From: Flavobacteriales bacterium
Lineage (GTDB): Bacteria > Bacteroidota > Bacteroidia > Flavobacteriales_F > PHOS-HE28
Direction: 5' to 3'
Assembly (NCBI GenBank): GCA_016721825.1
Contig: JADKHI010000002.1
Span: 248,001 to 312,000, forward strand
DNA: 64,000 nt
Of this stretch, positions 16,193 to 24,515 are shown piece by piece. How positions within the stretch are numbered: position 1 is the first letter of the stretch; every line of letters begins with the position of its first letter. The translations under genes and the position numbers were made by a program. The notes below the pieces were generated by a model. The model did no database searches and was not told the DNA's origin. It worked only from the letters and a program-made list of their open reading frames with translations.

Positions 16193-18067
16193 TCACTTCG
16201 CCACCAAGCCATTCCCCAGCATCACCTGCGCGTGCCGCTCGATCTGTGCCTTGAGCACTTGGGTCATGTGCGCGGTGCGTTCCGGTTCGCTCATGCGCAA
16301 GTCCTTGGCACATAACGTGTCGGTCCGGTGATCGTAGAGCGCGGTCGGGCGCTCCCCGTCGAAGAGCAGGATGCGGTCGTCCTCGATCAGGCTGTATTGG
16401 CCACCTAGCTGGATCACCGCGTGGGCAGGTCTGTCCTGGCGCATGAGGCTTTGACCGAACGTGTTGATCTCGCCGGAATAGCCGACCAGGTCCAGGACAG
16501 TAGGCACGATATCCAGGTGCTGGGCCGTGTGTTCATCGCGCCCAGCCAAGCGACCATCCGGCGCGTAGACCACAATGGGAACGGCGAAGCGCCCTGCCGG
16601 ATTCCTGTACCACTTCGGGTGCTCGTTGTAGAGGTAGGTATGATCTCCGGTGATGACGAAGATGGTGTTCGCGAACCAAGGCTCCCGGCTCGCTTTTTCG
16701 AAGAAGCGGCGGATGGCCATATCCGTGTAGCCAAGGCTCTCGTGGATGTCCTGACCGCCGCTAGGGAACACTCCGTGGTAGCGTTCGGGGATCACGAAGG
16801 GGTCGTGTGAGGACAGAGTGAAAGCCGCAGCGCAGAAGGGTTGGGGCAGTTCCTTCAATCGATCGGCGGACCATTGCAGGAACTCCTCGTCGTACACACC
16901 CCAATGGCCATCGAAATAGGTCTCGTCGCCGAACTCATCCTTGCCATAGTAGCGGTCGAAGCCACAGGCCCTGGTGAACGAATCGAACTTGTATTCACCA
17001 TTCAAGCCACCGTGAAAGAAAGCCGTGGCATAGCCGATCTCCTTCATGCGCGTGCCGAGCCCTTCCACCGTGTTGCCGGCGAAGGCCGTGTTCATGAAGG
17101 CATCATCAGTGAATGAAGGGATGCCACCTAGGATGGCACAGATGCTCTTGTTGCTACGTTCCGCGTTGGCGAAACCGTTCGCGAAGACCAATGAGCGGGC
17201 TGCGAGCGAATCCACGAAAGGGAAGTAGCCCTTGCCGTTGTTCAACGATCCCAGGTACTCGCGCCCCATGCTCTCTACGATCAGCACGACGACGTTCGGC
17301 CGTGCAGCGCTCAACGGTCCAGGCAAGGAGTAGCGCAAGGGGGCCAGCCTGTCGAGTGTGGAGGCCTCCAGCGCATACCGGTGGTGGAGCGGTGGTTCGC
17401 TGAGCGAATAGCCGAAGGTGAACGCGGAGTTGGTGACCAGTGAGGCCCAGGCCGGACCGACATGGTCGTTCGCGTGCGCCGGTGAAAGCCCTTGGTACTG
17501 CCAGCCGCCACGTGCCACAAGCACCAGCAGGCCCAGAAATGGCAAGGCCACCAGCAGATCGCGGAATGGGCGGGGAGCAAGCGCATCATTCCGGTGGCGT
17601 GTGGAACGCAGCAGTACGAACAGCGCCAGCAGGAAGATCAGCGCCGTCCACCAATAGTTCAGCAGCATTGAGGGAAGCTCACGCAGGCCTGCCCCCGTCT
17701 GGCCAAGGATGTCCGCAGTAAGGCGCTTGCCGTTGAAGCCGAAGTAGGCCAGGTCGATGCAGCAGATCAGCAGCAGGACAATGTTCACAGCCAGGAAAAG
17801 GAACCTCATCCCCGTTGTCCATGACTTTCGCGACCTCCAAGGGAAAGGCAGCAGCTCTAGTACGATCCAAAGCGCGTTGGCCACCACGACCGTCATCGCA
17901 TCGAAGCGAAGGCCTTGGAGAACGACCCAGAACAGGCTGCTGCCGTTCAGTACGGGGAACTGTTCGCGATAGGCGCCGAAGAAGATCCACCGCTGCACAG
18001 CGAAGAGCAGCAGCACAACGCCCAGTTGCCTGAGCACGCGCCATGGGCGTCGGAGGTGATCGCGCAT
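16193..18067 (-). CDS. LTA synthase-like membrane sulfatase
   Basis: 624 residues from the ATG MRDHLRRPWRV; a longer frame begins inside the upstream gene. About five N-terminal membrane helices (to about residue 200) precede an extracellular alkaline-phosphatase/sulfatase fold. Seen motifs are VVLIVESMGREYLG (metal-binding Glu), the nucleophile region ERSNKSICAILGG, SSHDPF and ITGDHTYLYNEHP (Asp/His metal ligands). Gram-negative homologues of LTA synthase transfer or hydrolyse phosphoglycerol or phosphoethanolamine on envelope glycans or lipids; the substrate here is unknown. The nucleophile is Thr in classical LtaS and probably Ser here. It follows the DUF2238 gene by 8 bp. Confidence 0.85.
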   Translation of the reverse strand: MRDHLRRPWRVLRQLGVVLLLFAVQRWIFFGAYREQFPVLNGSSLFWVVLQGLRFDAMTVVVANALWIVLELLPFPWRSRKSWTTGMRFLFLAVNIVLLLICCIDLAYFGFNGKRLTADILGQTGAGLRELPSMLLNYWWTALIFLLALFVLLRSTRHRNDALAPRPFRDLLVALPFLGLLVLVARGGWQYQGLSPAHANDHVGPAWASLVTNSAFTFGYSLSEPPLHHRYALEASTLDRLAPLRYSLPGPLSAARPNVVVLIVESMGREYLGSLNNGKGYFPFVDSLAARSLVFANGFANAERSNKSICAILGGIPSFTDDAFMNTAFAGNTVEGLGTRMKEIGYATAFFHGGLNGEYKFDSFTRACGFDRYYGKDEFGDETYFDGHWGVYDEEFLQWSADRLKELPQPFCAAAFTLSSHDPFVIPERYHGVFPSGGQDIHESLGYTDMAIRRFFEKASREPWFANTIFVITGDHTYLYNEHPKWYRNPAGRFAVPIVVYAPDGRLAGRDEHTAQHLDIVPTVLDLVGYSGEINTFGQSLMRQDRPAHAVIQLGGQYSLIEDDRILLFDGERPTALYDHRTDTLCAKDLRMSEPERTAHMTQVLKAQIERHAQVMLGNGLVAK

Positions 18068-18075
18068 GTGGTCGC

Positions 18076-18717
18076 TCAACTCTTCTTTCTCATACGTCTG
18101 GCGGTGCTCCACAGCACCATCGCCAGCACGGCCCCGGTGAAGGCAAGCCCCATGTCCTTCTGCGCATCCCATACGTCGCCCTGGCTACCGAGGTAGGCAA
18201 CGCCTTCAGCCGGAAAGAACACATCGGCCACGGCCCACTCGATCAGCTCATAGGCGGCACTGAAGCTCATGGTGATCTCCACCGGAAGAACCCAGCACAC
18301 CCAGTTGGGCCAGTTGAAGTGGTTCTTGAAGTAGTCCCGCATCGGGTAAGCCAGCAGGAAGCCGAAGCTGAAGTGAACGATCCGGTCGTAGTGGTTCCGT
18401 TCCCAGCCCAGCCGATCCTTCAACCAGTAGCCGAGCGGGTTCTCCGCATAGGTGTGCATGGCGCCGTAAACGTGCAGGAGGATGTACACGAACATCAGCG
18501 TGTAGCTGAGATCGCTGAATTTGAAGCGACGGTGGCTGAGCACCAGACCCGCGATGAAGAGCATGGTGAGCGTGTTCTCCGTGAACCAGTTCGTACGGTC
18601 GGGTGTGCCGATGAAGGTCCACGCCCAGAACGCGATGAAAACGGCCAGGAAGATCTGGAGCTTACGGTTCTGACGGAACGCGGTGCGACCGATGGACGAA
18701 GCGGATGTGAAGGACAT
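18076..18717 (-). CDS. DUF2238 (YjdF-like) integral membrane protein
   Basis: 213 residues with about six membrane helices. The conserved core NHYDRIVHFSFGFLLAYPMRDYF and EITMSFSAAYELIEWAVAD is diagnostic of DUF2238/YjdF inner-membrane proteins; the Asp, His and Glu residues in these helices suggest a buried polar site. Function is unknown in this family. It lies 8 bp upstream of the LTA synthase-like gene and 23 bp downstream of the barrel gene, so a minus-strand operon is likely. Confidence 0.85.
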   Translation of the reverse strand: MSFTSASSIGRTAFRQNRKLQIFLAVFIAFWAWTFIGTPDRTNWFTENTLTMLFIAGLVLSHRRFKFSDLSYTLMFVYILLHVYGAMHTYAENPLGYWLKDRLGWERNHYDRIVHFSFGFLLAYPMRDYFKNHFNWPNWVCWVLPVEITMSFSAAYELIEWAVADVFFPAEGVAYLGSQGDVWDAQKDMGLAFTGAVLAMVLWSTARRMRKKS

Positions 18718-18740
18718 GGTTGCGAATCTCGATCGGTCCG

Positions 18741-19376
18741 CTACTCTTCGTCCTCTTTCTTGACGGGCTTCTCCTTGGGAACGATCCGCCAGCCCACGGT
18801 GAACTGGTAGACGATGTTCTGGGTGTTGAGGGTGACGGAGAACTGGGTCAAGCTGGTCTGAGCCCGAACTTCGAAGCTGGTCCGTTTCATGTCTGTACCC
18901 ATACCAGCAGCAGCGCTGAACTGGAAGCGGCGATCGCTCTGTGAGAGGTCGTACTTCACATCGCTTTGCAGCTCGTTGTTATACCACACCCTTGAGCGAC
19001 CGGCGACGAAATAGCCCAGTGATGGACCGATGGTCAGGAACAGTCCCCCCGGCTTGGCGTCGGTACTGATCTTCACCATGATGGGCAATTCCAGATAGCG
19101 GAGCGCCGTTTTGCTTCGTGTGAGCTGAGCGGGGTTGCGCACCACGGCGCCCTTGGTCATCCACAGCAATTCGGGCATGATGATGAACTGCGGGTGCATC
19201 GGCAACTCCACGCCATAGCCAAGAACGAAGCCGGGCAACAAGTTGCTGGTGTTCAGAAAAAGCCCTCCCGCAGATTGCGTGGCCAGGCTTCCGCCCAAGC
19301 GCGGTCCATGGATGTTCTGGGCTGTTGTGCTGAGCGTGAGCGCGAGACCAGCGATGGCGAGAAGACGTGGCATCAT
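18741..19376 (-). CDS. Outer-membrane beta-barrel protein (PorT-like fold)
   Basis: 211 residues. A signal peptide (ends TLSTTAQ) is followed by alternating hydrophobic/polar strands (GFVLGYGVELPM, YLELPIMVKI, GLFLTIGPSLGYFV, FSAAAGMGTDM), typical of small eight-stranded outer-membrane barrels in Bacteroidota. It has no terminal aromatic, ending instead in a charged tail (KEKPVKKEDEE). A near -7 element (GATCTTCG, minus strand) sits directly before the ATG. It may lead the operon with the DUF2238 and sulfatase genes. Confidence 0.8.
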   Translation of the reverse strand: MMPRLLAIAGLALTLSTTAQNIHGPRLGGSLATQSAGGLFLNTSNLLPGFVLGYGVELPMHPQFIIMPELLWMTKGAVVRNPAQLTRSKTALRYLELPIMVKISTDAKPGGLFLTIGPSLGYFVAGRSRVWYNNELQSDVKYDLSQSDRRFQFSAAAGMGTDMKRTSFEVRAQTSLTQFSVTLNTQNIVYQFTVGWRIVPKEKPVKKEDEE

Positions 19377-19435
19377 GTGGCGAAGATCGTCAAGGTCCGC
19401 TTCGCTTTACGTCCCCTCTGTCCACCTTTGTGGTC

Positions 19436-19942
19436 ATGGAGCCTGTCCACATCCACACTTCCCGACTGCTGCTGCGCGAGTTCGACCTGACGGATGCGCC
19501 GTCGTTCTTCGAACTGAACGCCGATCCGGAAGTGCTGCGCTGGACCGGTGATGTGGCTTTTCCCGACGTGGCCGCGTCGGAAGCCTTGATCCGCGGTTAT
19601 GATACCTACCGTGTCCATGGCTTCGGGCGGTGGACCATGTTTCGGCTTTCCGATGGCGAGATCTTGGGCTGGTGCGGTCTGAAGCGTCAGCCGGAAAGCT
19701 TCGTGGACCTGGGCTACCGGCTTCATCGGCGGCACTGGGGTCAGGGCTATGCCACGGAAGCCGCACAGGCCAGTGTGGATCTCGGCTTCCAGCGGTTCGG
19801 ACTCGATGCCATCATTGGTCGTGCGGCCCGAGGGAATGCGGCCTCGGTCCGGGTACTGGAGAAGGTGGGTATGCGCTTCTGGAAGGACGAAGCCTGCGAA
19901 GGGATCGAGGACTCGGTGCTTTACCGGGTGGAACGCCCATAA
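19436..19942 (+). CDS. GNAT-family N-acetyltransferase (RimJ-like)
   Basis: 168 residues from the ATG at 19436 (MEPVHIHTSRLLLREFDLTDAPSFF). The RimJ/RimL-type layout is clear: TxRLLLR near the start, YRLHRRHWGQGYATEAAQASVDLGF as the acetyl-CoA binding P-loop (RxxGxA version HWGQGYA), then GRAARGNAASVRVLEKVGM. Such enzymes acetylate protein or small-molecule amines; the substrate is not predictable. A longer in-frame reading from 19367 overlaps the divergent barrel gene and is unlikely. A CACCTTTG box near the -7 consensus lies just before the start. Confidence 0.9.
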   Translation: MEPVHIHTSRLLLREFDLTDAPSFFELNADPEVLRWTGDVAFPDVAASEALIRGYDTYRVHGFGRWTMFRLSDGEILGWCGLKRQPESFVDLGYRLHRRHWGQGYATEAAQASVDLGFQRFGLDAIIGRAARGNAASVRVLEKVGMRFWKDEACEGIEDSVLYRVERP

Positions 19943-19954
19943 GACAAGTGTTCG

Positions 19955-20009
19955 TCGAATGTCAAGCGATATTCGTCGATTAAATACAGAGATTCGTCTT
20001 GACATTCGA
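19955..20009. repeat. Inverted repeat with 12-bp arms and internal ATTCGTC copies
   Basis: TCGAATGTCAAG (19955-19966) and CTTGACATTCGA (19998-20009) are perfect reverse complements separated by 31 bp. The heptamer [AG]TTCGTC or close variants occurs three times across the element. It begins 13 bp after the GNAT stop and has no T-run, so it is not a plain terminator. Confidence 0.55.
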
Positions 20010-20054
20010 GGCCTTGGCCGGCCACCTTTGCGGTGCACCAACCCGCCGAGAACC

Positions 20055-20222
20055 ATGTGGCCTGTGATGACCTTGACCCTGTTGCTTCAGTTGACCGACG
20101 AGGAGCAGCTCTATGCCCAGGCACCCGTGGAAGCACCAGCGGTGACCATTGAAGCGGCGCCCCATAATACGGATGCAGCACCTGCACTGGGGGTCGTTGT
20201 TTCAGAGGAACAGAACGGTTGA
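20055..20222 (+). CDS. Possible 55-residue protein
   Basis: A short ORF with ATG at 20055 (MWPVMTLTLLLQLTDEEQLY...VSEEQNG). It has one weak hydrophobic N-terminal stretch followed by an Ala/Pro/Glu-rich acidic tail. A CACCTTTG element about 20 nt upstream resembles a -7 box, and a terminator lies 40 bp after the stop, which together suggest a real transcription unit. No family recognised. It could be a chance ORF. Confidence 0.35.
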   Translation: MWPVMTLTLLLQLTDEEQLYAQAPVEAPAVTIEAAPHNTDAAPALGVVVSEEQNG

Positions 20223-20261
20223 GCTTCTTCCCGGTGGCTGCTTGCCGCCAGGATCTTTTTG

Positions 20262-20295
20262 GACCCCGGACCTGATAAGGTGCCGGGGTCTTTCG
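20262..20295 (+). terminator. Rho-independent terminator
   Basis: Stem GACCCCGG (20262-20269) against CCGGGGTC (20283-20290), followed by a short T tract. It ends the small transcription unit upstream of the beta-helix gene at 20359. Confidence 0.65.
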
Positions 20296-20358
20296 TTGGG
20301 CCGGTCGGTTGGCGCTGGCGAATAGCTTCGCAGCCACTAAAAGCAACACGACCAGACC

Positions 20359-21600
20359 ATGAAGCAATTGGCCACCATCGGCTTCCTCGCCCTCTCCCTA
20401 AGCGCAGGTGCCACCGACCGTATCGTGGAGGAGTTCGGCAGCAGCCCGACCTACCCCAGCATCAACGCCGCCGTGACCGCCGCCGTGGATGGCGACCGTA
20501 TCGTGGTAAAGAACCGCGCTGGCAACATTCCGTGGATCGAGGACATCAGCGTGACCAAGAGCCTGCAATTCCTCAGCTACGCGAACAACGATTTCTTCTA
20601 CGTACAGGGCACCTACAGCATTGTTCCGACCACCGGGCGCGAAGTCACGATCATCGGCATGCGCAACACCTCAGGCGGAATACAGGCCGGAGCAGGTACG
20701 TCACCCGTCCGTGGAACCCGGGTGCGTGTGATCGATAGCTATTTCGTGAACGGCAGTATCAACTTGGCCAATCAGTACTACGATGTGGATGTGGTGGGCT
20801 GCACCTTGTTGAGCGGCTCCGTCAGCCTGTACTTCGGCAATGTGGTCGGAAGCGACATCGACTGTTCGTCGATCAACGATGAAGCGATCCGTGTCACCGG
20901 TAGCGTGGGGGGCTTCGCGTTGGATACCTGCGCGATCGTAGGCAACAAGGTGAAGGGCCGTATCGGGTACGACGCCGTCTTCGTGAGCGGGGTCAACCAG
21001 GTGTTCCACATCCGGAACAACTACGTTCAACACGGCTGGTCCGGCATCAACGTGTACGACGGTAATACGTCCGCAGTACCGAACCTGATCTGGAACAACA
21101 CAGTGACAGCCTACACCGGCAATTTCAGTGCTTATGGCATCCTCATTGCCAATACCAGCACCGGTAGCATCTGGGAGGTGATGAACAATGCGGTGACCAC
21201 CACATGGAACGGTGATAACCGCGGGATCTGGAAGGACAGTGGGAACAATGGTCAGTTGAACGTCTACTTCAACCATGTGACCAGCGCGATATCGCCCAGC
21301 TTCGCGATCTCAACCACCTTCACCTTCGCACAGGCCAACACGACAAGCCAGCCACTGACACTGAATGCCGACGGCAGCTTGAACAATGCCCCCGGTTGTG
21401 TGGACGGCGCGAACCCTGCTGCTGTGTTCAGCGACCTGGACCTTAGTACGGGCGATGCGGGTTCCTACGGCGGATCCTATACGCTGAACAACTTCTTCCC
21501 GCTCCATACCGGTGCGGCCCGCACGTACATGACCGGTCACCCCTTCAACATCCGCCAGGGCAGCACCCTGCGTGTGAAGGCCATCGCGTTCGACCGCTGA
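20359..21600 (+). CDS. Secreted parallel beta-helix protein
   Basis: 413 residues. A short signal peptide (MKQLATIGFLALSLSAGA) is followed by the opening YPSINAAVTAAVDGDRIVVKNRAG, typical of right-handed beta-helix (pectate-lyase-fold) proteins, and then repeated short strands with Asn turns (HIRNNYVQHGWSGINVYDG, IWEVMNNAVTT). Catalytic residues cannot be assigned. Unlike the protein at 2264 it lacks the shared C-terminal module and any clear T9SS tail. The next gene starts 8 bp later, so the two secreted proteins are probably cotranscribed. Confidence 0.8.
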   Translation: MKQLATIGFLALSLSAGATDRIVEEFGSSPTYPSINAAVTAAVDGDRIVVKNRAGNIPWIEDISVTKSLQFLSYANNDFFYVQGTYSIVPTTGREVTIIGMRNTSGGIQAGAGTSPVRGTRVRVIDSYFVNGSINLANQYYDVDVVGCTLLSGSVSLYFGNVVGSDIDCSSINDEAIRVTGSVGGFALDTCAIVGNKVKGRIGYDAVFVSGVNQVFHIRNNYVQHGWSGINVYDGNTSAVPNLIWNNTVTAYTGNFSAYGILIANTSTGSIWEVMNNAVTTTWNGDNRGIWKDSGNNGQLNVYFNHVTSAISPSFAISTTFTFAQANTTSQPLTLNADGSLNNAPGCVDGANPAAVFSDLDLSTGDAGSYGGSYTLNNFFPLHTGAARTYMTGHPFNIRQGSTLRVKAIAFDR

Positions 21601-21607
21601 TCCGCAC

Positions 21608-22675
21608 ATGGTCATGAAAACGATCAGGAACCTGTTGGTCGCCACCGCGCTGCTAGCGGAAGGGTGGTGCAACGCGCAGCTAGGCGTTACAACGGCCGAG
21701 TACTTCTGGGATACCGACCCCGGCGAAGGCAGCGGCATTGCTTTGACCGCAGCGGATGGCGCCTTCGGCGAAGCCCTCGAACAGATCCAACTGAGCACAG
21801 GCTCGCTGCCTTCCATCGGCACCCATCGTCTCTACATCCGTGCGAAGGATGAGGACAACGGCTGGGGACCGCTCTTCAGCACGATCGTCGAGATCTTCCC
21901 CGGCGCAGTGTCCTTCCCGGACATCACGGTCACCGAAGCCGAGTACTTCTGGGACACCGACCCAGGCGAAGGCAATGGCACAGCAATGCTCGCGTTCGAT
22001 GGCAACTTCAACGCAGCGCTGGAGGCGGTCCGCTTGGACGCTACTTCGCTTCCTGCCGATGGCACGCACGTGCTGAACATCCGGGCGCGCGATGCGAACA
22101 ACGATTGGGGTGCCGTCTTCAGCACCGTGGTCGATGTGATGCCCGGCTCCGTTTCCTTTCCGTCCATCTCCGTTTCCGCAGCGGAATACTGGTTCGACGT
22201 GGATCCGGGCGAAGGCACCGCGACGCCGATGCTTGCATTCGATGGCAACTTCAACAGTGCGCTGGAGCGCTTGGTGGGAGGGGACATTCCCGTTCCAGTG
22301 GACCAAGGCGTGCACGTGTTGTGGATGCGCAGCCGCGACGCGAACAGCGATTGGGGCCCTCCCTTCGGTATCGTGGTGAACATGGATACCACCATCCAAG
22401 GCACTGTTGGTTTGCCGGAAGTTGAAGCGGATGCCTCCGTACAGTTGTTGCCGAACCCCACGGACGGCGCCACCGGATGCATGGTCCGGTTGACCGGTGC
22501 CGATCGCATGACGCGGGTCGATGTGTATGATGTTCAAGGGAACCGTGTGGTCAGCGTACCGGTCAACGGCGCAAGCCAGGTGTTGGTACCTATGGTCGGT
22601 GCGGCCGCAGGTGTTTACCCTGTGCGGATCCACTCCACCGGTGGGGTGCACACGGCCAGGATCGTCGTGAACTGA
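21608..22675 (+). CDS. Secreted tandem-repeat protein with T9SS type A sorting domain
   Basis: 355 residues (an alternative ATG two codons in gives MKTIRNLLVATALL). The signal peptide ends near WCNAQ. Three tandem repeats of about 85 residues follow (about 25-110, 111-195 and 196-265), each with AEYFWDTDPGEG (AEYWFDVDPGEG in the third), an alanine-leucine block and a variant of IRARDANNDWGxxFS. The C-terminal about 80 residues (VQLLPNPTDGATGCMV ... VYDVQGNRVV ... GVYPVRIHSTGGVHTARIVVN) form a T9SS type A C-terminal domain, so the protein is probably exported to the cell surface by the type IX system. The repeats match no family I recognise. Confidence 0.85.
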   Translation: MVMKTIRNLLVATALLAEGWCNAQLGVTTAEYFWDTDPGEGSGIALTAADGAFGEALEQIQLSTGSLPSIGTHRLYIRAKDEDNGWGPLFSTIVEIFPGAVSFPDITVTEAEYFWDTDPGEGNGTAMLAFDGNFNAALEAVRLDATSLPADGTHVLNIRARDANNDWGAVFSTVVDVMPGSVSFPSISVSAAEYWFDVDPGEGTATPMLAFDGNFNSALERLVGGDIPVPVDQGVHVLWMRSRDANSDWGPPFGIVVNMDTTIQGTVGLPEVEADASVQLLPNPTDGATGCMVRLTGADRMTRVDVYDVQGNRVVSVPVNGASQVLVPMVGAAAGVYPVRIHSTGGVHTARIVVN

Positions 22676-22692
22676 TCGCTAACCCTTCATCA

Positions 22693-22728
22693 GGAAAGCC
22701 CCTTCGACATTGGTCGGAGGGGCTTTCT
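22693..22728 (+). terminator. Rho-independent terminator
   Basis: Perfect 15-bp stem GAAAGCCCCTTCGAC against GTCGGAGGGGCTTTC (one mismatch, with an ATTG-type loop) and a short T tract, 17 bp after the repeat-protein stop. Confidence 0.7.
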
Positions 22729-22774
22729 TGCTTTCGGGTTGGACGTGTTGTGCGATCCTTCGGACCTTCGGGCC

Positions 22775-24514
22775 ATGCGCTGGTCCCTTCCGTTCACGTT
22801 CGCCCTGCTTCCTTTTCTCGGTCATGCTCAATGGACCTATTCCGGCGACACCACGCCTACCTGGGAGCAGGTGATCGCGCGTTATCAGGAGCTTGATGCG
22901 CGGCACGGGGGCGCCAAGCTGCTGACCATCGGAGCGGATGATGGTGGCCAGCCCATTCACCTTTTCGTGGTGAGCGATGGCAGCGGTTTCACGCCGGACA
23001 GCATCCGCGCAGCGGGCAAGAACATCCTCTGGGTCACCAACGGCATCCATCCCGGCGAGCCGGACGGCGTGGACGCCAGCCTGATGCTGGCCCAGGCCCT
23101 GTTGGAGAGCGATCAGCTCATGGGGCTCGCCGTGCACAACGCCATCTGCATCGTGCCCATGTACAACGTGAGCGGCGCGGTGGAACGTGGATCGCACAGC
23201 AGGGCCAACCAGCTTGGTCCCATGGAGTATGGCTTCCGGGCCAACGCGCTGAACCTGGACCTGAACCGCGACTTCATCAAGATGGATGCGCAGAACACGT
23301 GGACCTTGGTGCGGGCCCTCACCGCTTGGGATCCCGATGTCTACTTCGAAACGCACGTGAGCAACGGGGCCGATCACCGGTACGTGATGGAACTGCTAAC
23401 GACCCAGGACGACAAGCTGGGACCGGCGATGGGGCGCTTCATGCGCGATCAGCTCGTGCCCGACCTCTACGCCTGGATGGACCGGAAGGGTTTCGCCATG
23501 TGCCCCTACTTCGAGACCGTGGCCGATGTGCCGGACAGCGGGCTCGTTGGCTTCTATGACAGTCCGCGCTACAGCACCGGTTACAACGCCCTTTTCGACC
23601 GCATCGGCATCCTCAGCGAAACGCACATGCTGAAGACGTACGCCGACCGAGTGAACGCCACCTTCCACCTGATGCTCGCGACCCTGGCCACCATGAACGA
23701 GCACCCGCAAGAGCTTCGCGCAGCGCGCAAGCAGGCGAAGGCCTACACCGCAAGTATGGAAGAGCTCGGGCTCAATTGGGAACTGGATACCACCGTGGTG
23801 GAGGACCTGCCATGGAAGGGTTATGCTGCGAGCATGGAACCCAGCAAGGTGAGCGGCCTGCTCAGGTTGCGCTACGACCATGCGCGTCCGGTGGATACCA
23901 TGGTGCCTTGGATGGACACGTACCGCCCTTCCTTGGTGAAGCAGAAACCGGTGGCCTATTTGGTGCCAAGGCAATGGCATGCGGTGATCGATCGCTTGGA
24001 AGCCAGCGGTGTGAAGCTCGAACCGTTGGTGACTGAGTTTAAGCTGGTGGTTGAGCAGGACAGTATCGGCGCCTTCACCACGGTCCAGCAACCGTACGAA
24101 GGCCACTACCTGCACCGCCGTGTTCAAGGTTCCACAGTAAGCGCTGAGGTCATCGCCCATGCCGGTGATGTGCTGGTGCGCATGGGGCAGCCGACGGACC
24201 GTTACGTGATGGAGACCTTGGAGCTGACCGCCGAGGACGGCTTCTTCGCCTGGAACTTCTTCGACAGCCGCTTGCAACAGAAAGAGTGGTTCAGCGACTA
24301 CGTCTTCGAAGACATCGCCGCCGATCTGTTGGAGCAGGATCCCGCCTTGAAGGCTGCGTTGGAAACCCGTCGCACCGCAGATCCCTCCTTCGCTGCGGAC
24401 GCTTGGGCGCAGCTCCTGTTCATTTACCAACGCTCACCTTATTTCGAGAAGAGCTACCGCCAGTATCCTGTGCTTCGGGTGGTGACGCTTCCTGCCGAAC
24501 TTCGCGGTCGCTGA
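22775..24514 (+). CDS. M14-family zinc carboxypeptidase, secreted
   Basis: 579 residues from the ATG at 22775, which gives signal peptide MRWSLPFTFALLPFLGHAQ. The M14 zinc site is visible as HPGE (His92, Glu95), with the third ligand in FETHVSNGADH and the substrate-binding Arg/Asn region in RDFIKMDAQNT. This is the Bacteroidota M14 subtype that cleaves C-terminal residues or peptidoglycan-type peptides; specificity is unknown. The protein is longer than the about 300-residue catalytic domain, with a C-terminal half of unassigned fold. The following K+ channel gene begins after 1 nt. Confidence 0.88.
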   Translation: MRWSLPFTFALLPFLGHAQWTYSGDTTPTWEQVIARYQELDARHGGAKLLTIGADDGGQPIHLFVVSDGSGFTPDSIRAAGKNILWVTNGIHPGEPDGVDASLMLAQALLESDQLMGLAVHNAICIVPMYNVSGAVERGSHSRANQLGPMEYGFRANALNLDLNRDFIKMDAQNTWTLVRALTAWDPDVYFETHVSNGADHRYVMELLTTQDDKLGPAMGRFMRDQLVPDLYAWMDRKGFAMCPYFETVADVPDSGLVGFYDSPRYSTGYNALFDRIGILSETHMLKTYADRVNATFHLMLATLATMNEHPQELRAARKQAKAYTASMEELGLNWELDTTVVEDLPWKGYAASMEPSKVSGLLRLRYDHARPVDTMVPWMDTYRPSLVKQKPVAYLVPRQWHAVIDRLEASGVKLEPLVTEFKLVVEQDSIGAFTTVQQPYEGHYLHRRVQGSTVSAEVIAHAGDVLVRMGQPTDRYVMETLELTAEDGFFAWNFFDSRLQQKEWFSDYVFEDIAADLLEQDPALKAALETRRTADPSFAADAWAQLLFIYQRSPYFEKSYRQYPVLRVVTLPAELRGR

Positions 24515-24515
24515 T

